The translations under genes and the position numbers were made by a program. From Absidia repens (taxonomy: Eukaryota; Mucoromycota; Mucoromycetes; Mucorales; Cunninghamellaceae), in contig MCGE01000031.1 in NCBI GenBank assembly GCA_002105175.1, positions 372,001 through 436,000 of the forward strand: 64,000 nucleotides of DNA. Direction: 5' to 3'. The notes under the pieces are model-generated. The model saw nothing but the letters and a program-made list of their open reading frames with translations, was not told the origin of the DNA and ran no database searches. This document shows, in pieces, positions 24,884 to 36,869 of the stretch (position 1 is the stretch's first letter; every line of letters starts with the position of its first letter).

Positions 24884-27315
24884 ATGCCTACCGTCAACGT
24901 TGATAAACAAAGACTTTTCGAAACTCTCGAAAGAGACTACAGTAAGTCAAACATTCTCAGTCACAATAAGTGAAAAACTCGTTACGAAACTCACTATACT
25001 TTACTTTTAGCTTCTGAAGAATTCAATGAACTCTGTTTCCGTTTTGGTATTGAACTTGAAGAAGACGTAAGTATATCACTAACACTAGATTATATATTTA
25101 TATAGCTTATCTTACTCACTCATTGCCTGCTTTTATACCACTTTTAGACATCGGAAGACACGTCCGAGTCTGCTCCTGAACGACCCTTATTGAAAATCGA
25201 CATTCCCGCCAACAGGTAAACATCACTCCTGTTTTTCCATTACCTTGAATTTTTTTCACCTGCCAAGTTACTGACCTAGTATTGGGGTGGGCGTTTTTTA
25301 GATACGATTTGTTATGTGAAGAAGGTATCGGACGCTCATTACGTATCTTTGAAGGATTGGACAAACCTCCCACTTACCGTGTAGTGAAGCCTGCCGATGG
25401 CAAATTGCAACAATTGATTGTCAAACCTGAGGTACTGTATATCAGCACAAGGTTACAATATTATGCCAGTGACTCATACTGTTTGACTCTCTTTTTACGA
25501 TAGACCGCTCAAATTCGTCCTTTCATTGTTGGTGCCATTCTCCGCAACATCACCTTTACACCTGAAAACTACGCTAGCTTCATTGATCTTCAAGATAAGC
25601 TCCACAATAATATCTGCAGGTACAACCCATCAATACATTTATATCTACACATTGGTTGATTACATAGCTCATTTTATTTTTATTTATTTCTAACAATTAT
25701 ACTAGAAAGCGAACTCTTGCATCCATGGGTACTCACGATTTGGATACCATTCAAGGTCCTTTCACCTATGAAGCTTTGGCTCCAAAAGATATCAAGTTTA
25801 TTCCTCTCAATCAAACCAAGGAAATGGACGGAAACACTCTTATGGAACATTACGATGTAAGTTTGGTGAAAGGAAAAGTGTGGAAGGTTGCGCTTAAAAA
25901 AGAACGACGATGACTCATTATTATTCTTTAACATCGCCCTGATTTTAGGCTGATCGTAATCTTGGCAAGTTTTTGCATATCATTCGTGATTCACCTGTTT
26001 ATCCTGTTGTATTCGATGCTTCTCGCACTGTATGCTCTTTACCTCCTATCATCAACTCTGACCATTCCAAAATCAAGTTGTCTACAAAGAATGTCTTTGT
26101 TGAAATTACTGCCACTGATGAACATAAGGTAAACACTGTCCTCAATACGTTGGTAGCCATGTTTTCTCAATATTGTGAAGAACCTTTCACGTAAGTTGGA
26201 CGGTTGGATGAATTGTATGTTTGCTAGGAGGGCTTATCTGATCTCTCACTGACAATTTTATATATAGTGTGGAACCTGTGGAAGTGATTTATCCTGATGG
26301 TACTGTCAAGGTGACCCCTAATATGGACACTCGTGAAGCCAGTGCCAAGGTGGACTACATCAACTCATGTACCGGCCTCGATTTGGATGGTGAATCTATT
26401 TGTCAATTATTGAACAAGATGACGTTGGAAGCCACTATTGATCCCAAGGATGCCAATCAAGTACTTGTCAACGTACCTCCTACTCGTTGGGATATCTTGC
26501 ATGCTTGTGATATTATGGAAGATGTTGCCATCTCATATGGTTATGACAACCTACCAAGGCAAATGCCAGGCGTCAACACTGTTGGTGCTGCATTACCTCT
26601 CAGCAAAATGGGCGACCATGCTCGTCGTGAATTGGCCTTGGCTGGTTTCACTGAAGTGGCTCCTTTGATTTTGGTAAGGACGGGATACTTTGAAATTGAA
26701 GAGGGAAAGTGTAATGGCATTTATATACTTACTTCATTGTATTTTTTTTTTTGTTAGTGCTCTCATGACGAAAATTTCAAATTCTTAAACAGAGTCGACG
26801 ATGGAAACACGGCTATCAAGTTGGCCAACCCCAAGACGGTGGAATATCAAGTGGTACGTACAACTTTATTGCCTGGTGTATTGAAGACTATCAGTTGGAA
26901 CAAGAAATTGCCTTTACCCATCAAAGTGTTTGAAGTGTCCGATATTGGGTTGAAGGATGAATCCCGTGAACGCCGTACTCGTAATGAACGTCATGTATGT
27001 GCTACTTACAGTGCAAAAACATCTGGTTTTGAAGTGATCCATGGCTTGTTTGAACGTATGATGACTATGCTCCAGACCTCCAAGGTGGCCAAGGATAGCA
27101 ATGAATTGGGTTACTGGATTCAAGAAGCTGAACATGGCACTTATTTCCCTGGTCGGTCCGCTGATATATACCTCCGTTATATCGACTCTACTACCGATAA
27201 ACGCAAGGTGGAAAACATTGGTTCCTTCGGTGTCTTACATCCTACTGTTTTGGCCAACTTTGAAATTCCTTATCCTACCACTGCTTTGGAATTCAACTTG
27301 GAGCCTTTTGTATAG
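24884..27315 (+). CDS. FRS1: Cytosolic phenylalanine-tRNA ligase beta subunit
   Basis: About ten exons encode roughly 590 residues, the eukaryotic/archaeal PheRS beta size. It starts [19 protein letters not shown]. The B3/B4 region is seen in [39 protein letters not shown] and [14 protein letters not shown] with [17 protein letters not shown]. The B5 domain includes [20 protein letters not shown] and [10 protein letters not shown]. The C-terminal catalytic-like domain has [20 protein letters not shown] and FEVSDIG, followed by [19 protein letters not shown] near the end. The subunit pairs with alpha as an (alpha beta)2 heterotetramer that charges tRNA-Phe and edits mischarged Tyr. No break was seen. 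Intron-exon frames are consistent throughout. Confidence 0.96.
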
Positions 27316-27575
27316 ATTGTTTCGTCCCCATTCTACTTTATCTTTGAACCTTACCTTAGTAATAGATCAGTTTTTATTAGTGTCAGCCCCCTCCCCTTTT
27401 TTTAAAATATTTTTAGAAATAAAATGATCTTTTGTATTATGTATTTTGTACCTGGGTGTATTTTGATGGATTGACATTTTGTGGTCGGTGTTTGAAAGGT
27501 CGCGAAAATAAAAAAATAAAAAAAACCTTCCCTTCCAATTTTCCAAACTATCAGCATCCAATAAAAATAAAAGCA

Positions 27576-29545
27576 ATGCTTCGTGAAAAGTCAAACAATA
27601 CACCTCTGACAACTTGGCTGAAGCAACATTCACAAACGCCTCCTGCTACACACAATAATGAAAACGCAATGACTGAAGATGAACAATTACAACAAGCACT
27701 CAAACAAAGTCGAGAGGACTACAGGGCGCAGCAAAAGCTTGAATACGACCTCCTATCAAAGTCAACACCTTCAACTTCAACAAGCAAACCACCTCCTATA
27801 GAGGATGATGATGATCAATGGTTCCAAACGATATCACCTCGTCGAGTCAAACGGGAGAAAAAATTATCATTAAAGCGGCATACATCAAAACGACAACGGA
27901 GCAAAGCCAACGATACCCAAACACAATCACCCACAACAAAAAGTAAAAGTAGCACCACCGAAGAAATCACTCAAGAACAACAGCAACAACAGCAACAACA
28001 ACAAAATCATCCGTCAGTTGGATTGCCATTGGAGGCTTTGGCGGTGGCGGAGAAAAGCGATGTATCTGAACCTCTTGGACGCATCAAAGGTGAAGACGAT
28101 TCCTGGGAAATATGTCAAGATCTTGAACCTAAGCAAGAAGGCAATGATGATTGGGAAATCCAAGATAGTCAGACACTGGAGACAAAAGAAGAAGACCCTT
28201 GGGAAATCGATGATACAAACCAACAAGACGATGTACCTATCACCAGCAACACACCAGCAACTCGTCCATCAACGAATACCACCAGCAGCAAGGCAACGGC
28301 GACAGACGTTACTCAACAAGACGACGATTTGAAACAATATGTATCTGCCATCAAGAATCGAAATACCAAAACCCCCATGCAATTATCAACACCAGCACCA
28401 GCAACCTGTCATCTAAAACGACCAGCTACTCAATTGGATGATGTTTTCAATGTATTCAGGACTGGCGAAAAAACCCAACGGCCCCACAAGGTAACCACAT
28501 TCCTGCCTTACTTAATCATCATACGCTGACTTGCTTGCTTTTATATTTCAAAAATTAGGTGAACTATGTGGATGCGGCGACAGATTCTTCTTACCATACA
28601 TCCTCAGTATATCAAACATCATTCGATCGACATGGTACACTTACTACAGATGCGGTTGACAATGTGGAACATCATCGCCCGACACCTACTCGCACCACCG
28701 GAAAATCACTAGATACCTCTACAGCCTTTGTCGACGGAAGAACACCTTCTGGCGTATCGATTTCGGTGACATCAGTGGATCTATTTGAGCAACAACAGCA
28801 ACAAAAACAGCATGACAGCGACCCATGGGACAACGATTCAGATTGTAGTAGTATCATTGACCTCTGTATGGAAGGTGGCAGTGGTGAAAAGACCGACTAT
28901 TTAGCAACTTCTACAGATGATATCTCTTCCTCCGGTCAAGCCACCTCTGTTACAAACAACAACAATGTTTTGGATAGCTTTTATGACGATATCGGTGCTG
29001 ATGTGGACTTATACAACAACAAAAACAACAATGCGCGCACCAAGTGTAACGACAGCAGTAGCATATTTTACAATGACATGGATGACTGGCAAATTACGCC
29101 AGATGATGATGATGTTGATGATGACACGACTTTCATTGAAAACAGCGGGGTGGGATCATCTACGACTACGACTATGACTGGACAACACCTCATACTACCA
29201 CAATCGGAAGGAAACAACACGGTTGGCGAATCTTCCAATCAAGTTACCAACAACAACATCAACGATGCATATGAAATGAATGATGGCGACGACGAGTGCC
29301 TATCCCCCTTGGAAGGCTTCACCAGTTTGTTGGAGCAGTCTCATACCGATGCCGATTACCGCCCTTACTTCGATCAATTGACGGCCTCCTCCCATCCCCC
29401 ATCGTCCTCCTTTCCCTCTTCCTCTCGTAGACCGGCAGAATCTAGCAGACGCTCATCGAATTCACGATCAAAAGGGAAAGCTAGGTCAAATTTCCGCAGG
29501 CGAGGTAATGGTCGTGGCCGTTCCGGTGGTTGGCGAAAAAAATAG
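27576..29545 (+). CDS. UIM- and SIM-containing low-complexity nuclear protein
   Basis: Two exons (27576-28490, 28559-29545) give 633 residues. An N-terminal TPLTTWLKQ motif is followed by a canonical ubiquitin-interacting motif, EDEQLQQALKQSREDY (about residues 37-52). A basic stretch (RRVKREKK, KRHTSKRQRSK) looks like a nuclear localisation signal. Three acidic Trp repeats follow: EDDSWEICQD, GNDDWEIQDS and EEDPWEIDDT; two related ones come later (DSDPWDNDSD, MDDWQITPDD). SSIIDLC has the form of a SUMO-interacting motif. The C-terminus is basic and RG-rich, ending GRGRSGGWRKK. The family is not recognised. UIM plus SIM suggests a reader of mixed ubiquitin/SUMO marks in DNA repair, loosely like RAP80 (inference only). 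Confidence 0.75.
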
Positions 29546-29691
29546 TTAGCTTGCTAGATCTCTCTTTTCCCTCCCCCCCCCCCTCCCCTCTTAGTTTACT
29601 CTCTCTTTCTTCCTCTTTCTTCCTTTGTATTTACTTCACGTTTAACCTTAGTTCATGTTAGTATGCTATAGCTTCAGATGATTGTACATAG

Positions 29692-29724
<33 letters not shown>

Positions 29725-30310
29725 CACCCACTCGTCCTTTGTCCCACCCCATCACATACACAAGCACACCATTAGTATATCTTTCCCATTTTTTACGCGC
29801 ACAAAGTGGTTTTATCAATAAAACTGAATAATTTTTTTGAAATATTAATATATGTCTTTTAGTGCAATCTTTTATTTTTTGTCTTATTCTTTATTTACCA
29901 TCCATGACAGTGCTATCATGATTACTTGAATAATAGTTCTGTTTGTCCGAAAAATTTGCCATGCCTTTTTTTTTTTTTTTTTTTCTCTCTCTCTTTAGTC
30001 CATTTGCATCTTTTTTTTTTTCATATTTTTCACACGTCTATCTTTGATCCATCATCGATCTTCCAACAGAAAAAAAAAAAAAAAAAAAAAAAAAAATCAA
30101 GAAAAATAGAAGTCATGTCATACATTTTGAGTAGAAAAAAGCAGATTTATTTTTTATTAATGTCAAAAAAGAGCTGAATAAAACAAAAATAAAATAATGG
30201 GAATAAACAGGATATGTGGAAGGGGTGGGCGGGTAGGGTGGGCAGGAAGTCTAACCAAAGAAAGTCAGCATCGTAAAAAATAAATATAAAGGGAGGGGAA
30301 GAGACTATCA
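29546..30310. other. Convergent 3' region with (TA)n and poly(A/T) tracts
   Basis: 3' sequences of the UIM and SR-type genes, with a (TA)n run at about 29694-29720, T20 at 29965-29984 and an A-rich run at about 30070-30097. No gene is seen. Confidence 0.55.
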
Positions 30311-31864
30311 CTAATATTCCAAGACAGGGGGTGAGGGAGATCTTTGATCATACGCAGGAGTAGGTGACTGACCAGAAGGATCCATGCCATCGACATCTGC
30401 AGTGGTAGTGGTAGTGGGAGAAAGAGGGCGACGATGAGGCGGGGGAGATCCAGACACGGAAGAGCGGTCCGAGCGGTAAAGGCGATGATGATGGTGATGT
30501 TGTTGTTGTTGTTGATACTGGTGATGCTGGTGATGATGATGATGAGGATGCGGATAGTCATATTTCGATCTACTGGGAGAAGAAGACACAGATGATAGGT
30601 CGGTATCCCTTACATCATCACGTGAAGGAGAGGGTGAAAAAGACCGTCGCCTTTGCTGGTAATCATACGGAAGAGGTGCTGTTGTTGCCGACGATGGTGG
30701 CGGTGGAGATCTTGAATAGTAGCGGCGACGTAATGGAGGAGAATTCGGTCTGCGTTCCATATCAGGATGATATCGATGATGATAGGCATGACGGTAAGAG
30801 GGTTGTCGATGATAATGGGAGTGCCGCGATGGTAAGGGTGGTCCAGATAGATGATGATGCGACGGGTAGAGTGGTGGCGAACGAGATCTACCACGCATGT
30901 GAGGAGGAGGTGATGATCTTCGATGATGGTGAGGAAGAGGAGGATAAGGCGACATATGATGGTAGCTTTGATTCATAGGTGGAGGTGGAGACCGGTAGCC
31001 ATCGTCACGGTAGGGGTAAGGAGGCATGTCTTTGGGGCTGTCCATACGATCAAGAGGGGAAAGGGCAGCCGGACCACTGACAGGATATGAGGATGATGCT
31101 GGTACAGGTGGAGACAGGGCTGGACGTGGACTTGATGGCGGGAGGTAATCAAACGGTGCGTTGGGTGACATAGATCTGCGACGTTCCCGAGGAGGTGATC
31201 GATTGTACCGCCATGACGCACTTGGTGCGTTCCGAGCCCACTAAAAGATCAAGGAGAAGAGTCAGTGAATTCAGGCAGGAAGGAAAACTATATCGGCGTC
31301 TGCTTTTACCTGTACACTGATGGTTAACGCATCAATACGACGGCCATGCATTTCATTGAAAGCATCTTCAGCATCACGTGGATCTTCGTATTCTACAAAA
31401 GCGTACCTACAACGCACGAAAAAACAAAGATGTTAACTTGATGACGTCTTGTGTTCCTTTCAGGTTTTGGTATTGAGCTTACGGCTTGGATGAGAACTTT
31501 TTGGGAGCAGGAATATCACAGCGGACTAGGCGACCATATCTAAGTAGAAACAAAAACTCATGTCAGTTCTGGTGAGGTAAATAGCTGAGTAAGTGGGATG
31601 AAGGCGTGAGTGGCGTTGTTGTTTGTATCAAATGGTGTTGTTGATGTCCGCCGCAGTCAGTATGTTCCCATAGTTTCGTATAAGCCTTCGTAGGAGTGAT
31701 TTAGTTGTACAGACGCCCGCCATCGCCGCACATAAAACAAGTCATAGTTGGGAGAAAGTCGTAGGATAGTGTAAAAGAATGTGGACGTACCTTTCAAATT
31801 CGTAAGCTAAATCTGCTGCTCTTGTTCGTGTACCAAAGCCAGCTACAAACAATGTGGACCGCAT
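30311..31864 (-). CDS. RRM-containing SR-type RNA-binding protein
   Basis: Start at 31864 (MRSTLFVAGFGTRTRAADLA). Four exons: 31864-31791, 31539 to about 31481, about 31407 to about 31311, and the last to 30311. The N-terminal RRM has RNP2-like TLFVAGF and RNP1-like SKPYAFVEY, with AEDAFNEMHGRRIDALTISVQWARN. The C-terminal 290 residues are Pro/Ser/Arg/His-rich, with SPPRERRRS, RSRSPPLYP, RRRYYSRSPPPP, a polyHis/Gln region and SPSP repeats. This is an SR or SR-like splicing factor, nuclear, probably phosphorylated by SRPK/CLK kinases (inferred). Intron 1 is 251 nt, about three times the local norm, and splits the RRM. Total about 385 residues. The exact SR family member cannot be named. Confidence 0.88.
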
Positions 31865-32058
31865 TAGGAAGAAATGATGTGGGAGATAAAGGGTGACAAA
31901 AAAAAAAAAAAAAAAAAAAAAGAAGGAAGAGAAAGAAAAAGAATATAAAAATATAGTGTTTTTATAATTTGGTGCTAAAATTGAATTCCGCTGAGACCCC
32001 CATAATAAGCTTTTTTTTATTGGTAACTGTAAGAATAAAATAAAACTATCATACTAAA

Positions 32059-34073
32059 CTACGATGAAGTGGGCGTGTCCTTGTTTTCAGTGGCTGTTGG
32101 TGTTGCTGCTGCTGATGATGATTCGGATGCAGTTCCTGGTTGAGATTTGTTCTTTCGTTTCTTGGATCTTCTTCCATTATCGTCCTTGACAACTAAAGAT
32201 GGATCAAACGGACAATCAATAATACGAATACCGGATAACAAGTAACCACCACCAGCACTCATCGTCATTTCAGGGTGCGTTCGACCCGGCAAAACCTAAA
32301 AAAAAAAAAAAAAAAAAAAAGAATAAAAAGAGTTATAAAAAGAACCGTTTCTAAACGCCCTGTTACTATTCGTCCCAAAGTAATTTATGTACCTGATATT
32401 GTCGTAAAAAGCTTTCAGTAATATCTGCTTCAATGAAATCCTTTGACTTGCGCATATATTGAGCCCCATCCACAAGGAATTCCTTCATATGACTGTACAC
32501 AACCACAGGTCTTGATCCAGATAAGTAGGGTAAAAGCGTTTCGATCACAGTTTCAGGTTTGTAGAATGAAGAGATAATTAATCTAAAAGATCATAACACA
32601 CAAATAAAAGTTATCAATAAAATAAAATATTCAATCAGTTCAAGTCTTTTTCTTCCTTATTTACCCATCAAAGTCCCCTTGGAATAACAAATCTCTTGCA
32701 TGATTTCTTTCCTCCAACGCCCGTTTCCTTCGAGCAAATGACTTGGCCACTTCTTCGGTCATTGCCTTGTATTCTTCTTCAGTTCGATCAGTCCACGTTT
32801 CTATTATTGAAGAAAAAGAAAGTTAGGCACAGATATCAACAGAAAATCAATTTTTAAGGGATAATACCAACCATTGGGATCGTTGGCATCCAATCTTGCG
32901 AGTGGAATAGGGTGAATAGTGTTCTGAATGCGTTTGGGGAAATTCATGTATCGCACCACATCGAAATTATGGTTGTCACCATCATGCACGCCTACAATAG
33001 TACCGTAACCGCCCATACGTTCGGCTGCTGCTGCAACAATTAACCCTTGAGTATCATCGACAATCAATAATTTGGAATTGGCACGCACATTGGCCTTGTT
33101 CAGCAATTGTGATAATGTATCGAGTCGCAGGAAGCTGAAAGGTATACCAGTTAGTAAAACATACACACATTCTGATTCCAATCGTTCGCTTTATCCCTTC
33201 CTCCCACCAACCCCCCCCATCCCGGCCCATTTCTATTTTTCACTTACTTGATTTTGTCGGGATTCTTGGTAAAGAAATAATTCGCGATAGTAGACAGTGT
33301 AGGTCGTAAAGGAGTAAACATTTTCATAAACCTATGCAGCACAAAAATCATTCAGTCAGTATTGACAAAGTCATAACCATTGTTCTCATCCTCCAAACGG
33401 CCGCTTACTTTTTCTTCTTGCGTTCAATATACTTGAATTTTGAGTACTCAGTCTTCTTGTCAAATTCCGTGTGTGATTCCATAAGACGTTGAATGATTTC
33501 TTGCGATTTCAAGCTTCCACTAATTCCTGCTTGCTTCAGTTTTTCGACTTCTTCATGTGTCAAGCTTTGCACCAACCGACTATCCACAATGTTTTGATTG
33601 TTTGCTTTGGTTTCCTCTGGAATGATAATCGAAAAAAGATGGTCATAAAGGTCGCTTAGTATATTTTACCCGAATTGTCAACTATTTCCTGTTCAGAGTC
33701 TTACCTACTGCTTCCAGAGCAACATTCTTGATAGGTCGAATACTACCATTGGTGTCGTAGATTTCATAGGACAGGCCAAAAGGCTGATCAATCAAATTAT
33801 TTGACTTGAAGGATCCAAACTTGCCCAGATTCACAGTACTAGTTGACGATCAACATTGAATGTAAATATAAAGCTAAGCACAAGAAGTACAGTATGCATA
33901 TATTTGACTTACGTATCTTCCTTGATATTCAGCATTTTGACATTTCCACTTGGCATACTGATCAATAAATATTGGTTCTTGCAAATATGAGGGACATCTT
34001 GTTCAATCTCTTCTTTAATGGATGAGTTTTCGTCGATCGTCGGTGAAACTTCTTTTTTACTAGGGGTCTCCAT
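32059..34073 (-). CDS. TRM6: tRNA (adenine-58-N1)-methyltransferase non-catalytic subunit TRM6
   Basis: Eight exons, about 470 residues. It starts METPSKKEVSPTIDENSSIK. Recognised blocks: an N-terminal barrel (NQYLLISMPSGNVKMLNI, VNLGKFGSFKSNNLIDQPFG, LSYEIY), then the helical DSRLVQSLTHEEVEKLKQAG and KSQEIIQRLMESHTEFDKKT, EYSKFKYIERKKKKFMK, and a Rossmann-like C-terminal half with KLLIVDDTQGLIVAAAAERM and GGYGTIVGVHDG. Near the end come SGRTHPEMTMSAGGGYLLSG (with R-T-HPEM) and RIIDCPFD. It forms a heterotetramer with Trm61 and makes m1A58 in nuclear tRNAs, including initiator tRNA. As in the family, the SAM-binding motif is degenerate. The C-terminal tail after KKRKNKSQ is low complexity. 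Confidence 0.95.
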
Positions 34074-34318
34074 GGTAGACTTGTCAAAGAGGGGTTCACT
34101 TTTTTTGATTAGATCAAGGAAGAAAATAATTTTTTTTTTTTTTTTTGAAAGAAAAACTTTTTGTCGCTCTCGATTTTCAAACGCAGCTAGCAGAAAGGCG
34201 AGGAACCCGAAAAAAAATTACCTACAAAATTCCCAATTTACCCCTCGCCGGACGCCCTCTCCCCTCATCCCTCCCTCCGAATTTCCATTATTTCCTTGGC
34301 GATACGTATCTAGAATTC

Positions 34319-34356
<38 letters not shown>

Positions 34357-34498
34357 TAACTTTTTTTAAAATATAATAAACCCTCAGGTGCACCGCTGGA
34401 GCTTCGAGAAATTTTCGCATTATTGGGTGTCAAAGGGCAGTGTGTTAGATTTATATTTTTTAATATACCATATGCTATTAAAATAGTGAAACCGATAT
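34074..34498. other. TRM6 upstream region with (AT)16
   Basis: TRM6 upstream sequence; a clean (AT)16 array lies at 34321-34352. Small open frames here are in low-complexity DNA. No gene is called. Confidence 0.55.
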
Positions 34499-35440
34499 AT
34501 ACCATATGTCCAGTCTAGTAAAGTAGTCTTGAAAGTACACCGAAAAGCAGGAGAAAAACACTGTCTCTGCGATTACATTGATGATATGACTTATGTATAC
34601 TACTGTGAATGCAGAGCAAGCGACATTTTATAATAAGTGTGTATGAGCTGTCCACCAGTCGCCGGAACACTATAGAGAAAAGGCCATAATGAATACGCTA
34701 GAAAGCAAGTGTTTGATAGGATACTCACAAAATAGCCATGGTAAATGCTTAATGGGTCAGAGGATGGATGATGATATATAGTTTATTGAAGCATAGTGGT
34801 AAACACAAAACTAAAGTCATTGGATTCAATTTAACAAAGCATCTACTGGAAGTAGGATGGAAGAAACAATAGGAAGATCTAAAAAATGGTTAATAATAAT
34901 CTAAAGGTACAACTATAGAAGGAGAACTAATATAATAAACAAGATAAGATAATGCCTAAAGTGACGACTTTATTGAATTACAACAACTGATAACACTAAC
35001 CAGAAGACGTCAAGGTAAAAAACATCACTTGTACAAGACATCAGAGAGACTACCGGGACATTCTTCATTGAAACAAGTAAAAAGAGACATATTTTATTCA
35101 GATATAGGTGCAAACTATGGACAAGTTAACACTAAACTAAGTCAATGAATGATTTCAAAAAGCCAACTAATGGTACCTTCAGATCCTAGATCCAAAATGA
35201 AAGGGTTTCCACATGCATCTTGTAATCTCTGAGCTGAAAACGCTTCTGAACTAGTCCTGATACTATTCTAGGTCCGAAATAACCCTATAGAAGTTGAATG
35301 ATGAAGAAAAAATAAAGGAAAAAAAATAATCAAAAGAAAGAGATCCGGTATAATGAAAAAGGCGGGAGAGAGAATGTAAATATTTCACGTGGGCGGGATT
35401 TGAAAAAATTATGGTCTGTCGCTGAACTGCTCTGACCGTT
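34499..35440 (+). repeat. Dispersed repeat family, copy C
   Basis: The left end shares CATATGTCCAGTCTA with copy A. Inside are GAAAGCAAGTGTTTG (also in A near 5826), GTCAGAGGATGG (also in B), GAGACATATTTTATTCAGAT (also in A, D and E), and the conserved block from 35190 (ATCCAAAATGAAAGGG ... CTAGTCCTGA). Distally it keeps TTCACGTGGGCGGG at about 35384-35397, matching copy A. No protein is encoded. Same orientation as all other copies. Confidence 0.75.
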
Positions 35441-35818
35441 CATTACCTTTGATTTTTTTAGACGAATTTTTTCATTTCGATGGAAAAAATAAAATAAAAA
35501 AAAGGACGGTTCTAGGAAGCTTCTGCCTTTTAGGGCTTCACACATCAAACTAACGATGAGATTTTGCTTTCCTGCTGATATCATTATTCATTATTGCGGT
35601 CCTCTACTGAAACAACAGGCCACCGTGGTTTTCTGTTTTTGTGACAACTATCACCATCACTCAACAGTGTAAGAATAATGGCTCTTTCTTTTTTTCAAGG
35701 CGACAACCACCATCCAGTTTCTGCAGCATACTGATTATTTCTCATGACGCAGTAATCATTTTTACTTCACGAGTCCGGGGAATAGTTTTTCACTCACTAA
35801 AGAATATCATACCCTGCT

Positions 35819-35895
35819 TTCCACTGTAGAATAAAATATCTTCCTTCCGTTGCAGAATATTATATTGACCTTCCACTGTACAACAGCTTATCACC
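35819..35895 (+). repeat. 26-bp imperfect tandem triplet
   Basis: Three consecutive units of about 26 bp begin TTCCACTGTAGAATA, TTCCGTTGCAGAATA and TTCCACTGTACAACA, at 35819, 35845 and 35871. Units 1 and 2 are the closest. They lie between repeat copies C and F. Confidence 0.6.
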
Positions 35896-35899
35896 TTAT

Positions 35900-36180
35900 A
35901 AATATTTTTTACACAATATTTTATTGAATCATAGTGATCAATACTAAAGCAAAGAGAATATATTAGCAAGGAATTCTTTACACAAGTCATAAGAAATACC
36001 AATGTGACATTATAAGTCAAAACATGTAGTGAAAAGTGTACTGTACTGTACAGTAGTGTACTTTACTTTAAATACAAACAATCGCAAATCAATGCTAAAC
36101 CAAGTTGATACTGGCTACAAATCAAGAATCAAAAGGGAAAGGACTTCGCATTGAATTCATTCTGGGGCATATAGAATTTG
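35900..36180 (+). repeat. Possible degenerate repeat, copy F
   Basis: It contains an ATATTTTATTGAATCATAGTG segment like that of copy C, AATGCTAAACCAAGT, and a block at about 36118-36150 (ATCAAAAGGGAAAGGACTTC) that weakly resembles the conserved block. A palindromic TACTGTACAGTA lies at 36044-36055. The relationship is plausible but not secure. Confidence 0.4.
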
Positions 36181-36869
36181 CGATAAAGACTTTTGAATGT
36201 CAAAGTTTATCTAATTTTTATTTTGAGTTTCAAGACAGGTTAAAACCGCAAGACATTTAATTTTTACAGATTGGGTTAGGGGGATCACAATGAATATATT
36301 TTGATTATTTGTTGGTAATTGGGTAAATGTAACAGTTTCAATAGAACAACGCTCAACACGAATTTGAGAAAAACTAAAAAATACACCTAGAACAACCTTT
36401 CGTTATGAATTGCAAGGGTATAGTGTCTTATAATGTAAGTAGTACCATTAGAAGGTATAGTATATTCTGAATTACAGCCGTTTCATATTTAATTTCTATA
36501 CTGTACTATAATAATATGCCCATCTTGAATGGTGTGACACATATGTCAACTGTCCGCGCTTAACACGCCACGGGTTCGTATCCGCAGCGTACATTCGTAT
36601 GCATTTCTGTAATAACAGGAGAAATTGTTCTACTGCGGTACCATATGCGAGAAAGTAATGTGCCTGGAAAGGAAGTGCCACTACGCTTAATCGTGCGTGC
36701 GGTATTTAAAACAGGGCAAGCATAAATATTTGCTCATTCTTTTTTTCTTTTTTTTTTCTTTCTTTTTTTTGCCACGAATAGTTTGGATCTCTCTATTATT
36801 CCAAATCCCTTCCACCTGTATATCTTTTGGAACATTTACACTTTTTCCCAACTCGATAATCACTCAAAC
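36181..36869. other. BCS1-like upstream region
   Basis: No supported gene. The 36750-36860 part is pyrimidine-rich and directly precedes the BCS1-like start, consistent with a core promoter. A tRNA-like TTCGTATCC near 36570 was examined and rejected. Confidence 0.5.

Noticed and set aside
30592..30978. Plus-strand 128-residue ORF opposite the SR-type gene
   Set aside because: A shadow of the Arg/Ser/Pro/His-rich coding strand; the opposite strand has a full RRM and matching splice sites.
36540..36620. tRNA-like stretch with GGGTTCGTATCCG and a CTTAACA loop
   Set aside because: The T-arm does not form five pairs, the anticodon stem has only three, and no acceptor stem closes. At most a chance match or very old tRNA relic.
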